DNA of 64,000 nt from Isoetes taiwanensis (taxonomy: Eukaryota > Streptophyta > Lycopodiopsida > Isoetales > Isoetaceae), in NCBI GenBank assembly GCA_021234155.1, contig JAJEKV010000056.1, positions 1,903,330 through 1,967,329 of the forward strand. The letters run 5' to 3'. The stretch's first letter is position 1; every line of letters starts with the position of its first letter. Shown here in pieces: positions 43,610-55,882 of this stretch. Made by a program: the position numbers and the translations under genes. The notes below the pieces were generated by a model. That model did no database searches, was not told the DNA's origin, and saw nothing but the letters and a program-made list of their open reading frames with translations.

Positions 43610-46600
43610 TCAATCAAGATTATCTATATGGATTGGCTTGATATTGTCTGCTACATCAATGCCCAAAACTGTTCGGGAAAAGAATAAAATTTCCTGTTCA
43701 AGAGTATGCTTTATGTTCTCAGCCTGCAAAAAGGACGTGCATTTGCAGTAGTAAATTATGTCATGCCACCCAAAAATACTAACGTAAAGAAAGTTGTAAG
43801 ATCAGCTCGATACCTTTCTAAAACCATGTTGTTCACCCTCATACTCCACAAGAGCAACATAGATGCCTCGTGATTTTACAGCCTCGTAAATCAGTCGTGC
43901 TTGATTAGGTGGCACGACCTGAAAGTTCACTATTTAGATCTTCACAACCAGGTACACTTTCTGAACTCCACAGCTTACCTTATCTTCTAATCCTTGAAAC
44001 AGGATTATTGGGCTCGTCAACTTTTCTAGATAGTTTATTGGGGAGCGGTTGAAGAGCGCTTCTGAATCAGATCCTAAATAGGAAACATGCAGCTAAGAAA
44101 CTGACAGCAACAAACAAGAACAGAGAATGAGAAATAAAACACTACGGCCATACCAATGAGAGTCTTCATGTAATGTGATTCGAATTTATGAGTTTCCTTC
44201 ATCAGGGCAGACAAATCTGAAACCTGCAAATTGCCATAGCTTATATCTCTCTTGTTACTACCTATTGAGTACACATGTACTAACTTGCTCAAATTGCCAT
44301 ATATACTTTCTCAGTGACAACCTGAAATTCTCTGTTACCTACCCCATACCAAGAAGCACCAGCTTTGAAGGTTTCTCGAAACACAAGTGCAGCTAATGTT
44401 GTATATCCTCCTGCTGAGCGTCCATCAATAAAGAGCTTTCGGCCATCCACCAATCCAGCAGAAACCTATGAAAGGCAACGCTTAGAACAACTCTATTCAC
44501 CACTCGCCACAAACCAACCTTGAGAATTACCAGATATGCAGCACAGCTACAACAGTCATCCACGTCGACGATACCCCATGTACCATAGAGCCTCTCCCTG
44601 TATTCCCGACCATATCCTGACAGAGAGAAGTATTGCTATTTAAGCTGATGCATGTAGCAACATTGACTAAGTATTCTATTTCAGCCTTGATGCTACTGCT
44701 CCTACAATATCACAATATTGGATATGGAAGTACTAGCAAATCCTTAAATAAGAAAATTGGAAAGTCCAATTAAGAGGAGAACCACCTGTGCTGCCCCCAT
44801 AATTTACATCGGCAAAAGCCCAGCCACGGCTAGTCCAGTATTGAACAGATAGCTGGAGTAACGTGTGAACCTCAGAAGTGGGACCGCCTGCAAACCACAT
44901 AATTGTAAAATGTAAGCCAGCACCTTGCATTTGACCAAAGATAATGATTACAAATATTGAAAGATTTACCATGACTTCTGACTAGTAATGGGGGTCTTTC
45001 TCCTTCAGGCCCTTCAAACATAGCATTTGTTGGAGGATAAAAGTTTGCAAAGGCCGTTTTTCCGGGAATTTTGGTTGGAAATTCAATGATGGTTGGAATG
45101 CTAATAGTTCTCTCGTATTGCAATATGTCAAGTGAGGTGGATGACCATCGCAGAGAATAGTTATAAGTTCCATCGTCGTTACATTCAGTATCCACCTATT
45201 CTTACAATCCAATAGAATGTTAGAGCCAGACAAAACCCCAACTAGATGATCCATAAGCACTTTAGCAAAACACCTCTAAAATCACTAGGTTCTATCCCAT
45301 TTTCTTATTTGAAAGGTAATGTCATGCAGAGAAATGAGCATGCCCAACAAATATCTTGTCAGTAGAAGACCTATTATCACCTGTTGAACTCCAATGATGT
45401 AGCAGAGGTCTCTCCAACGATATTAAAATGCCAAGTGCATGGAATTTGTAAGATGTTATCTGGAAACAGTAGCAATGCAGGAGGTGAAGACAAGCATCCA
45501 GCTTATTATTGAGTGCAATGCAGCATCCAAAATGGAGTGTTGCAACGTACAAAGACTAGTTTTGATAGGCGTGCAAAGGATTGTTGCGTCTAAAAGTTTG
45601 GTAAAGCCAGGCTATTCCACTTCAAATCCAACCTGCATGGACATCAACTGCTACTTTTGGCCATTTGGTGCTGTGCGGCGTATATAAGCCTTTGAATGCC
45701 CTTACTTTGGAAAGGATATAGACGATAATGACGATAATTAGGATATAGACGATATATTGACTGAAATGTCCATTTGGTTGCAAAATTTTTTGTGACGTGA
45801 AAATGTTATCTAATGAGAAAAAGAGCAAAAATTTTAACATGGACAGCAACAATTGAAGAATGTTAAGGTAACTGCCATTTGGTGACAATGGGTCTCCAAA
45901 ATGTTCTCTAAGGATCTACTTGAACGGTAATCAAAGATGAAAATACAAAAGAAAGGACAACTAGAACTATATAACTGGCATACAATCCCCACAGCCTGGC
46001 TGATAATAGGGTAACTGTTTCCTGTATAGCCAGCATTTTAGAGATCTACATATATAGTATATGTCTCCTCCATGAACCAAAGACTGACATGAAGCTGATG
46101 TTCTTTCCCTTCAGCTTCAGTTCAAAAATCTGATCACTGGAGTGCCCCTAATCACACTATAACGGGTGTGCATGGGTGTGGCTCATAGGAGGGTAACTAT
46201 CTTATGAGAATGATGCAGTAGGTTACACCATAATAGTCAGCAGTTTACAGTTTAAACATGCGGTATACAAAATTTGAATTTATGTCGTAATACTTTGTAC
46301 GCAGGATCTTTTGACTGCACCTCTGACAGGCCACATAATATCAGGCCTCCTATTTTATGCAAACCAATAACATTTCCCCTCTAAAGACATAAATGATGAA
46401 CAATGCGACAAGACGTTTAGCTCCTCTTGTTGTAGGCTACAAGCACCATGGATATGTCTGCTACAAGAATGCAACAGATTCCTAGATCGGCAATAACAAG
46501 CGCATTTGTTTTCACAGTAATTATGCTGGAATCCCATTGCCAAAGCTGTATATATGATGTGGACAAGTGCTAAGAAGCCTAAAGCTCTGTGGCAAATACA

Positions 46601-49600
46601 TGAAGCACTCTTACACTAGATTGGAAAAACTGATATTGAGATTACCTTAAAAATAGAGAGTGGATGCTTTGGAGAGCCAGCAACCATAAAAATACTTCTT
46701 CCGCTTGGATGCTGTAGCATGCATAAACAGTTCTAGTTAACATGTTATCCAATCAAGTAGAAAATTTGCTAGTTACAAATGCTCTTTCTTCAAAAGTTTA
46801 CGGAAATTGACAGCTAATTGATCCTACCAAGGAAAGGGTTTAGTTTAAAACATTCCATTTGAATCTGCTCTCAAAGAAAATATAAGAATGACTGCCGAGA
46901 TGTTTTGTTCTATCTTCCATTGACACTTAACATCCTTCGCCCATTATTCGAATGCATGTTAGTAAGCATGTAACAGTGTACGTACTGATATCCTAGCATA
47001 TCCACAGTACATACTCCCATGAAGAGAATACAAGTAACAAACAGGTGGTTTTGCAAAATTTGTAAAATGCAGCAAATTATATATGGATCTCAAAAATGCC
47101 CTATATTGGTGCATATGTTATCATTAGAGTAAACAAAACTGTTATGGCACATCAAATGCCTTTCATGTCATATGTTTCTCTGCAAGAGAATGGGTTGAGA
47201 ACCTATTTGTTGACGGTCGTTTAACTCTTACAATCTTCAAAGTTATAAATAAAGAGAACATCTGGGTTCAACTCCGGCACTGATATATATCCTCAAACTG
47301 GTCACATCCTGGAACAAGGCAGACTTCAAAAATTATTCCACTGTCATCATCTATCATGGGAAAGATACAGGGGGCAGAATGAAGCCCTCATCAGGATAAT
47401 GAGAATGTAATATCGACCCTAAAGCAGAATTGAAATGTTAGTTGCATCAGTCCTGCATTAGACTGGGCAACTAAATCTAGATGATTCGAACATCTTCAAA
47501 GTTATAAATAAAGAGAACATCTGGGTCAACTCCGGCACTGATATATATCCTCAAACTGGTCACATCCTGGAACAATGCAGACTTCAAAAATTGTTCCGCA
47601 TCATCTATAGTGGGAAAGATACAGGGGGCAGAATGAAGCCCTCATCAGGATAATGAGAATGTGATATCAACCCCAAAGCAGAATTCAAATGTTAGTTGCA
47701 TCAGTCGTGCATTAGACTGGGCAACTAAATCTAACTGATTCGAACATGGGGATGTGCCAATCTAAGCTGGTGATCCATCGACTCAGATCCTGACTACTTG
47801 CGATTTGGCTTCCTAGCTTTAACGGCTTATTAATTATTAAATTGAAACAGCTTTTCACCATCCAACACCATAACATATATGTCAAGAACCTTTTAGCATA
47901 TGATGACAGATGAACTATCCATACCAGGTCAGTCATAGACGTAAATGGAGTTTCTATCATGGATAAGCTGTTTGATCGGATGTGAAGCACTCCAAGGTGA
48001 GAAATCCCGCGTTGTCTGAAGTAAGGACAGATATCAACAACTGCACAATTCAATCAAGGAAATTGACTAATAGAACCTGTAGGTACAAATAATTCGTGTC
48101 CCCAGAGATACACTAGGAAGAAAGGCATATGAACAATTTCCAAAGTTCCAAGCTGGCGTTGTAAACTCAGCATTTAATGAGTACACAGGTTTCAGTTCTC
48201 CGGTTCTTTCAACCTAAGTAGGACACAACAAAGCATTAAAATACATCTCAAAAAGTAATACGATCAGCAACAAAGAGCGTGTCTATGGATGATGCCTTAG
48301 AAAGTTGAAATAGCTAGATTTACAAAGTCAGCTAACTAACCCATTGGTAAATATTCCAAAATCCATTTCCTCGGTCGGAAACGAAAAAAAGCTCCCCTAC
48401 ACAATAAGGCATAACATCAAATGTCGTGTATAAAGCTCCGAACTCTAATAAAGTATCAAATGCTTAGGCTGGCATGGGGTGGCATACAATGGATACTCCT
48501 TCATCCAATGCCAATGCTGGATGCCATAGCATTGTTAAGCACTAAACGTACATGGACCTTGAGGTCAAGGAACAGAAGAGGTGCCAATGACAAAGAACAT
48601 TTGGACGATGAACACGCTGTAGCATGTAGACACATTGTGCCTCAAAAGACCCATCTGAAAACTTATTTGTGCATCAGATTTAGAAACTCCAAAAAAATAG
48701 GCCCAACCATTCAAGCACTATGGATGTCTATGAAGATTTCAAGCTTATAGATCATGCACTGATCACCATGAAATTTTACTTCGAAAAAAGGGACTCATGG
48801 ATTACCTTCAGGTGACCATCTTGGCTCCGAGGGAGCTTCTCTAATATTTTCATCGTTGCCAGCAATGCAAACCTTCGAAGTTATCTGACTATAAAACATA
48901 AAACAAAAAGAGAATGATGACCAGATTATCACAGCTTGCACTATTAAGTCTCATGACAGTTACCCATCTTCAGAAAAGTATCCAACAAATAATGCTGCTT
49001 CATCCCATGGCATATTCGGGTGCCTCCATTCAATCCATGCTAGTTTCTGGCCATCTGGGCTAATTCTTGGGAAGGCATAGAAATCATTACCTTGCACAAG
49101 AACTCTAGGTTCTGCCAAACGAAAATGTCAACAGAAGGTCAGACTAGGAGAGCAATCTAACATGATATCTAAAAGTAAAACTAAAAAAGGATTAATGACA
49201 ATTTCCTAGTAAGAAATACACTACAGCAGAATAGAAATGATACCATTATTGGGAACACCAGCGAGCTGTACAGCGACTATTTCATTTACTGGGTCTTGAC
49301 CTTCATGGCGATGATCTACAGAACAAAGATTGACAAAATTTGCAATAACAGTGAACAAACCAGAAATCAAGAGGCGGATGGTAAATTAAGCAGGCTGAAA
49401 AAGCAGTCCACCAGCTGGCATAACATGGATAGGGAGGGAGGGAGGGAGGGAGGGAGGGAGGAAGGAAGGGATGGAGTTTATTAATGTCTACGGGAGACCC
49501 ATGAGTCTATGCAATTCAATAAATACAGCAAGTCTTGAACAACCAGGAGCATTCTCCTAGTTGAAAGTGCTAGTTAAATCTACCAAAACAGAAACACTAA

Positions 49601-52357
49601 ACCTTAGCAATAAAGCTTATCAATGATTTTGTATCCTCCAATTTTTAATGCACCCACTTATAGGGCCTGAAAAAACCCTGTGATGCTTTGTACATGCATA
49701 TTGTCCCTTTCCTTCATTTGGAGCTGTCCTTTCATAACCTTTTTGACCATTTTCTGATTGTCCCTAGCGGAAGCAGACCCAGACCCTTCTGACTTCCTTT
49801 TCCTATTACTGTTTACTGGTGCCGGATCAATTACGAAAAAAGAAGTCAGCACTATTTGATTTGAATCTGAATCAGCTTCTTTTTTGTTTGAGCACAGACT
49901 TTCTGAATTTGGTGAGTACATATATATACAAAGCAAGGGATTTCTGATCTGGAAAGTTCATGAGCTGCCCCAAAGTGGTTGGGTACAGTGGTACCTTCCA
50001 CTTATTTCATCGTATGCTGGACACAGAAAGATAAAGTGTTCTTCTGATTTCGCTTCCCCTAAGTTGCAGATTTGACAAAATTCCGCCTTCTTGTGCTCTG
50101 CCCTTAGCCCGGCCAGCTTCAACCTCTAACTGATGAGACAAGACACGGAACTGCCCAATTACATTCCTGAGCTTATGCACAAGTGGGTATCTAAGTACCC
50201 AGGACATCGAAGGGAACCATCTCTAGATATATTTAATAAATTGTCCTTGTAGAACCATCTTTTGGTGGACAGATCTTTCAAAGAGGTCCATGTCTGCCAC
50301 ATACATATGCTCTAAATCATGACAAATATTCATATTTACCTCTGGTGTTTCCAACGATTGTTGGGGACTGAGCGGACGTTTGTAGCTGCGTGACTGTGCT
50401 TAAGTGGTGGGACTGCGCGACTGTGCTTTGGATAAACTAAATGCCAAGTGAGGGAGCAGTTGCCTGCCCTCTTGTGTATCAGCCAAAGATTGGAGTCGGA
50501 AAATAAGACACCACCGTAAGCAGAGCTTCAAGTTTCAGAGGGTTGGCTGCAAAATCTGCCAATACTAGGTCATGTGGGACTGAGGGTTTACTCCTGATCG
50601 TTCTTGACATCATTAATATTTGGAGCTTCTTGACTTGATTCCATTCATCTTCTCTGAGATCAGCGGCCCAAAACCGTGCACCATCTTCTGGATGAGCAGA
50701 CTGAAAAAGCAGCCCACCACCAGCCATGACATAATATTTAAAATGGAATGAACAGCATTATGATGTAATGATCCATAATGATGCTTCGCATCAGCAGCAT
50801 GCTTGGATTGCCATGTTGACAATTCTCGGTAATCGATTCGGAGAACCAATAGTCTACATCCAATCAATGTGCCTTAGACTACTCACCTCGCCTTGCAGTT
50901 GACAGAAACTGCAATTGCTGCTATATGCAAATAATCAAGGCAATAAATCACCATCATCTCTGCTGGTCATCTCTCATTCAGGTTCTGAAGAAAAAACCCC
51001 AGAAAGATACAGTTCTGTTTGCTGTACTATCTCATCAGTTAGCCCATTGCATCATCAACGCAACATCGGCACAAAATAAACTCATCCCTTATCCAATAAC
51101 CTTGATATTCATAATTTTGAACACCAATTAGAAAAACAGGATAGGCATCATAACTCACTCATTATGAGTATTCGTTTCATAGTCTAATTCCTCTATTGTA
51201 AGCATTACGTCGACCATAGTAAGATCTTTTCCTGAATGTCCAACTTATTAGCTAGCATATGTTGTACAATAGATAATTGGTCCAGACTAAAACATTAAGA
51301 AAGCAGTACCAATGATGATGATGAATAGCAACTGACATAACCATGAAGATAGCCAAGTATACGAAGCATCTTAGAGAAAAACAAATGTTTTGTTTTTTAC
51401 CTTCACGTATTGTGATGTAACGCTTGAATCTTTTGTCCACATTTCCATCAGCATAACGTACCAAGCTGCCATTATAAGCTGGTGTCAATGGAACAGGAGA
51501 GCCTGTAGAATATATACACATCACTCACACACAACGATGTAAAAGATAAAAGAATGATACAATGTGTAAAGCTAAAAGAGCATTGAAAGGATGCGATTTA
51601 TGATTTGTATGTCAAATGACGGAAGCAATTTTATTGGCATGTTCTTTAATTTTATCATCTATATATACATATTTCCATCATATGTAACAATCCGTTATAA
51701 TGACCTCCAAATATTTTGACACATTAACCGTGTCTGTGTAGAATGCCAATGTTATGCAAGTACTTCTTTTTTCTTTATAAAGTCTACAATTGGAAAACAA
51801 GACCTAACCTCCATTAGTCGATTGCATATAGAGGCGTTGATCTGCATAATTAGAGAAAATAATCTGATCTTCGTCCAAGCAAAAGGAGCCACCACCATAT
51901 TCATGGACTGTGGTGCGGACATTGAAACCCAGAGGTGTAATATCCTGTTGAGAAGATCCGTCAATAGTTTGCCTAACAAGCACCATTCTCCTGAGACAAG
52001 CATGCAAAACGTCTAATAAGTATTGATTTAATCCTGACATCTATAATTGAGTACTTACCCGCCTTCTAGTGGTCGTCCTTCTACCCAAAAAAGACTACCA
52101 TCTTTATGGACCGCTATCGCGCCAAGTCGAAGAGTTGCACCAGAAACCAGCTCTGCAGTTAAGGGAGATTTCCATGACCCAAAAGGCGCAGTGGTCTTTG
52201 CGTCCATAGCTGCTGCTGCTGCTTGTATATTTCTTCTCTTTAATTTATGTGGGGAACGCAAGGGTGGAAATGCTGAAGCAGTGTGAGGTGGTGATAGAAA
52301 AGGAAATGAAATGAAGGCAAACTGTCCTCTGCAGTGGCGTGCACACAGCATGACCAT
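43610..52357 (-). CDS. Prolyl-oligopeptidase-family (S9) serine peptidase, 18 exons
   Basis: Coding exons (5' to 3'): 52357-52059, 51990-51809, 51502-51401, 49315-49244, 49111-48964, 48888-48806, 48396-48341, 48213-48077, 48015-47925, 46711-46646, 45195-44970, 44887-44786, 44616-44531, 44465-44343, 44223-44154, 44073-43979, 43918-43814, 43723-43610. All introns are GT..AG. The sum is 2157 nt: 718 residues plus stop. Residues about 51-400 form the beta-propeller ([56 protein letters not shown]). The C-terminal alpha/beta-hydrolase has [22 protein letters not shown], the nucleophile motif [17 protein letters not shown] (catalytic Asp) and EGEQHGFRK (catalytic His). It resembles the plant proteins annotated as dipeptidyl aminopeptidase / acylaminoacyl-peptidase-like; substrate unknown. 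The first Met gives a basic, Ser-poor 50-residue extension that could be an organelle transit peptide; [10 protein letters not shown] is an alternative start. A TATAAG lies about 80 bases upstream. Exon 10 (22 residues) is the least certain. Confidence 0.92.
47233..47746. repeat. 259-bp tandem duplication in intron 9 of the S9 gene
   Basis: The block from ATCTTCAAAGTTATAAATAA (47233) recurs from 47492, including CTCAAACTGGTCACATCCTGG and GAAGCCCTCATCAGGATAATG. The copies differ by a few substitutions and small indels. Confidence 0.9.
49431..50725 (-). mobile_element. Degenerate LINE 3' fragment in intron 3 of the S9 gene
   Basis: Minus-strand traces in broken frames include [20 protein letters not shown] (about 50250), [20 protein letters not shown] and LCPAYDEI (about 50060), a CxxC...H...C zinc-binding pattern after LINE RTs, and [20 protein letters not shown] (about 49800). 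The 3' end reads CCCGTAGACATTAATAAACTCCATCC and runs into a TTCC/TCCC microsatellite. Imperfect 30-base direct repeats (GCAGGCTGAAAAAGCAGTCC at 49391 and GCAGACTGAAAAAGCAGCCC at 50696) flank the segment and may be an old target duplication. Same orientation as the host gene. Confidence 0.55.
49433..49470 (+). repeat. GGGA microsatellite
   Basis: About seven GGGA units followed by GGAAGGAAGGG. It coincides with the 3' end of the LINE fragment on the other strand and is probably its tail. Confidence 0.9.
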
Positions 52358-52859
52358 GCTTGGTGACCAATCTGACTTTTGGTGACCACTACCCCATCCT
52401 TACTATTTTAATCGGAACCCATAGAGACCTTGCTTATAGTGACCATCCTGGTCTTGGTTGATTGCAGATATGGTAAGATAGCAGGTTTAGAATTTCGACA
52501 AAAAGTTATTGAAGGCTCCCTTTGAACATGCTGCATATTGTTCAAAGAAAAAGATGTTGCAATGGGTTCTGCAATATCTGAAAATCTGGTCACACAAGTT
52601 TGCTTTCAATTATGGTTCTTTGAATCAAGGTTCTTTGTGGCTTTGCTGTTTATGCGGGCTCAAAATACAGGGATGACGGGCTCTGAATACAGATTTATAT
52701 TCATGAGCGCCAAAAACATAGGCATGTTGCACTACACATTTATATCATTTATATCATGTGGGTTAACAAAGCTTGCATGCAACATATAAATTGATCCTTT
52801 AAACATATATAATAGGTTTTAGTGTTGCTTTTCCATTGTGCCCGTTATTATCATGCCTC
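52358..52859. other. 5' flank of the S9 gene
   Basis: No ORF of note. A TATAAG (minus strand, about 52433-52438) is a possible TATA element; this is a guess from position only. Confidence 0.3.
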
Positions 52860-53520
52860 TATTTTTATTTTATTTTTGAAGAACGACAATTTATTATCAA
52901 GGAAAATCAAGATACATACAAGAGATCTGTGACATGGGACTCAAAACCTAGAGGACGAAATAGTCCATTAAGCAAAACCACCCATACACAGAGTATAATC
53001 ATGATCCTTGTGCCACCTTGAGGCGCTTAATGGCCTCAACACAGTCATCATGTTCTACGTCATCGAGATGATCATCAACAGACATCAAATTCTCATGCCA
53101 TTGAATAGTGCGAGGCAGGATAGCCTCATGAGATGATATCATAGACTTCTTCCGCGCTGCCTTCTTCCAATTGACCTGTTGCCATGGCTCTTTAGCGCAC
53201 TGAAGATTAGGACCATCAGCCATAACAACCTTAGAAGCATGAGAGGCAGAAGCTGCAATGTGGAGAGTAGTAGGAACTATAGCTGCAGCCGATGGTGCTA
53301 AGGATGACACCACCGGAACTGTATCTAGAGCATGGTCCATAGCCGAGGAATGCAAAGCAACCGGCAAAGGTTGATCATGTATAGATGAAGAAATAACAGT
53401 GGGAGCTTGAACTTGGGAAGAATGTTGAACACATGCCTGAGACGCACGAGTACCTCGCCGAAAGCTAACAAAAGCCTCCTTATCATGAAACAAACGGGCT
53501 AATTCTGGCTCGTGCCTCTA
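52860..53520 (-). mobile_element. LINE-derived fragment with ORF and poly(A)-like tail
   Basis: On the minus strand an open frame of 164 residues (53493-52999) is rich in Ser, Ala, His and Val and ends with NWKKAARKKS, WHENLMSVDDH and AIKRLKVAQGS. It is followed by about 120 non-coding bases ending AATAAATTGTCGTTCTTC and an A-rich run (AAAAATAAAATAAAAA, about 52860-52877). That ending resembles the 3' end of the LINE at 25771 (AATAAAC...TTCGTCCTTC then A10). The ORF composition resembles 2532-2888. It may be an internally deleted LINE joining ORF1 to the 3' end. No catalytic motif. Confidence 0.45.
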
Positions 53521-53739
53521 TTTCCCACCTACCATACATTTACCTTTATTTAAATTAGTGCTTTGGACTTAAAGTCCAACTTGTCAATCCAATCTAGTAG
53601 GTCATGTTACGGCAGACAATACTTGGGGAGCCCATTGTGTCTTACCATATTTAACGGTGGTTGCCTATCTCATAAAACATAAAAGGTATTACCTTCTTTG
53701 TTCTCCATCACATAAAAATGATATAAAATAAAGATTTGA

Positions 53740-54330
53740 ATGGATTTTTACCGTCCACATAGACCAATAGGCCTACAGGACCCAATCAAAAAGCACAACA
53801 AACATATTATTGTCGGGATTTAAAAAACCCTTGTCTCGAAGGTTTTCGAACCTTGATAGTAATAAGCATATTGATAAACTATAGAATGATGCATTATGCT
53901 ACATTTCAATGCAGTGTCTGAGGACATAGCTGAGTGTGCATATCCATGATCTCCCGAAGATATGATCCCAGAGCCATGTCTATCAGCGGGAATGGCTTAG
54001 GCGAGATCAACTCAGCATAGTGTATCTGGATGTGGTCGAATGTTGGACAATTCTGAAGAGTGTGGCATTCATCCTCAATGACTCCCGGTTGGCAACATTG
54101 ACAAAGCTTGTTCTCGCGCATCTCCCGAATCTCTATTCGGAGGCAATACGCACATGCGCATCGTTCCATATGGCAAGGGGCACCACTGGGTTCCAGACTT
54201 CGACCCCATATAGAAGAACGGGCTCTATCAAGATCTTGAACAAGTGTGACTGATGGGCTCAGTCATACAATTATGCTTTGTAACTATTGTTCTGCATTGC
54301 ATACAATGCCTTAAACCATAGGGCACAAAG
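53740..54330 (-). pseudogene. LINE 3' part, internally deleted (sister of 15907-17050)
   Basis: The minus strand reads WFKALYAMQNNSYKA, then LFKILIEPVLLYGVEVWNP (about 54250-54190), jumps at about 54170 to ENKLCQCC..., VIEDECHTLQNCP and stops at about 53906. Compared with the copy at 15946-16749, about 400 bp of the middle is deleted. The 3' UTR holds the hairpin (AAAACCTTCGAGACAAGGGTTTT) and ends GGTCTATGTGGACGGTAAAAATCC, close to 11203 and 11549. Confidence 0.75.
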
Positions 54331-54939
54331 TTTACAATGATCTAACTGTTGATGACTGTTAGATCTAGTTGAGGTTAAAACCCATAACTTACAACATTTT
54401 AGAATATTCCAAAGTTTATCACAATAACCATTGAAGATTATCATGATAATCTTCAAAATATTCTTTTATTCCATATTTTGTAGTTCGGAAAATAAGATAG
54501 AGGTAAATCCGAAAATAAAAAGACATTTATTGCCATTTTAACGGTCAAATTCAAAAATGCAAAAATATTTCTTGCCATTTTAACAGTCTGGCAGTCAACT
54601 GGTGTGATCATTCTATACAAAGCAGAACATCTGTTGTTTTTTAAACTGTATAACAGTCTCTAGCATTAATGTTCGCGGCATAATAGACCTCAACCAAACG
54701 CGGTGCCAAAATGCACATACTTCTTACGCCTTCAAAATTTAATATACGCAGTCATTAAGAGAGATTATTTAACAAATGAAATGAAATAAAAGCCTTATAT
54801 AAGGACATCTTCATCCACCAAGAACACATATCATAGACTACATAGTACTTCCTTATTCAAAGTCATCTACCCGGTGTTATTCCCTACAATATTTAATATT
54901 AAACAGTAAAGAAGGGGTGAAAATAGCTTTACTCTGGTT
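54331..54939. other. No gene seen
   Basis: AT-rich. TTTATTGCCATTTTAACGGTC / TTTCTTGCCATTTTAACAGTC is repeated at about 54528 and 54570. No coding. Confidence 0.4.
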
Positions 54940-55620
54940 TTGGTGATTCCATCGCGGTGAATACTCTTCCGCGGAATCACAGACCCTCTGGGAATGAGAT
55001 CTGTTCCAGAGCTCCCGTTTTCCGTACCTGACAGAAGTCAGGTACCTGACAGATGTATCGTAACCCTCCGTCTGTAGAGTGCATCCAGGCCATCCGTTCT
55101 ATACCTTCCCGTGGAAACACCACAACTGAATACCGCTGGACGAAATCACCGCCACTTTATTCCATGCGACGAAATCACACTCCCTTGATACCGCCGGATG
55201 GAATCACGTTTTAACATTCACCCCCGCAGAATCACCCATGGCAGATTCCACAGGACGGAAGACTGTTGACGATATCCCGCCAGGTGGAATGACCGTGTAA
55301 AATATTCCGTCGGACGGAATCATCAAATTCCAATTCCGTGGAATGGAATCACCGACTTGTAATTCCGCCAGACGAAATCATCCAGTTGCACTTCCGCCCG
55401 GTGGAATCACCCCGTTGCAATTCCGCCGGGCGGAATTACCACAATGCAATTCCGCCTGGCAAAATCACCCCGTTGCAATTCCGCTCGGCGGAATCACCAC
55501 AATGGAATTCCGCCCGTCGGAATCACCATAATGTGAATCTACTGGATGGAATCACCGCCCCTGATGGAATCATCCATGACGTCCTAGCCATATCGGCATG
55601 GGAAATCCATCGTATATATT
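54940..55620 (+). repeat. Array of palindromic TTCCGCCnGGCGGAA sites, copy 2
   Basis: The core is a clean 29-bp tandem repeat with unit starts at 55332, 55361, 55390, 55419, 55448, 55477, 55506 and 55535. Each unit is AATTCCGCCNGGCGGAATCA plus CCNNNTTGC-like. The TTCCGCC and GGCGGAA arms form a palindrome. Looser sites of the same kind fill 54940-55330 and 55540-55620. The left flank (GGTGAAAATAGCTTTACTCTGGTTTTGG, broken here for length, about 54917-54944) matches the inverted right flank of the array at 21905-22705, so both belong to one family. Confidence 0.8.
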
Positions 55621-55734
55621 CCGTGGCTATTTTATTATAGCATATTTAAGTTTAAAGGTCCAGCTTTCGAAGGAACTTTTGAATTGAATGACGGGCGAGC
55701 GCCATTAATTGCCGTACACTGTACCCTGACAAAG

Positions 55735-55852
55735 AGTATGATTGCAGACTCATTGGCCTATCACCGCCTTCTACGTCAACCGTAAAGGACACAGGGTATG
55801 ATTGCAGACTCATTAGCCTATCACCGCCTTCTACGTCAACCGTAAAGGACAG
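55735..55852 (+). repeat. 60-bp tandem duplication
   Basis: ATTGCAGACTCATTGGCCTA at 55741 recurs at 55801 with one change. The period is exactly 60. Confidence 0.95.
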
Positions 55853-55882
55853 TGATCCTGTCCGAAGGAACCACAACCGTTA

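Noticed and set aside
55332-55565. 29-bp repeats resembling a CRISPR array
   Set aside because: The repeats are contiguous without unique spacers, diverge from each other, and the genome is a plant.
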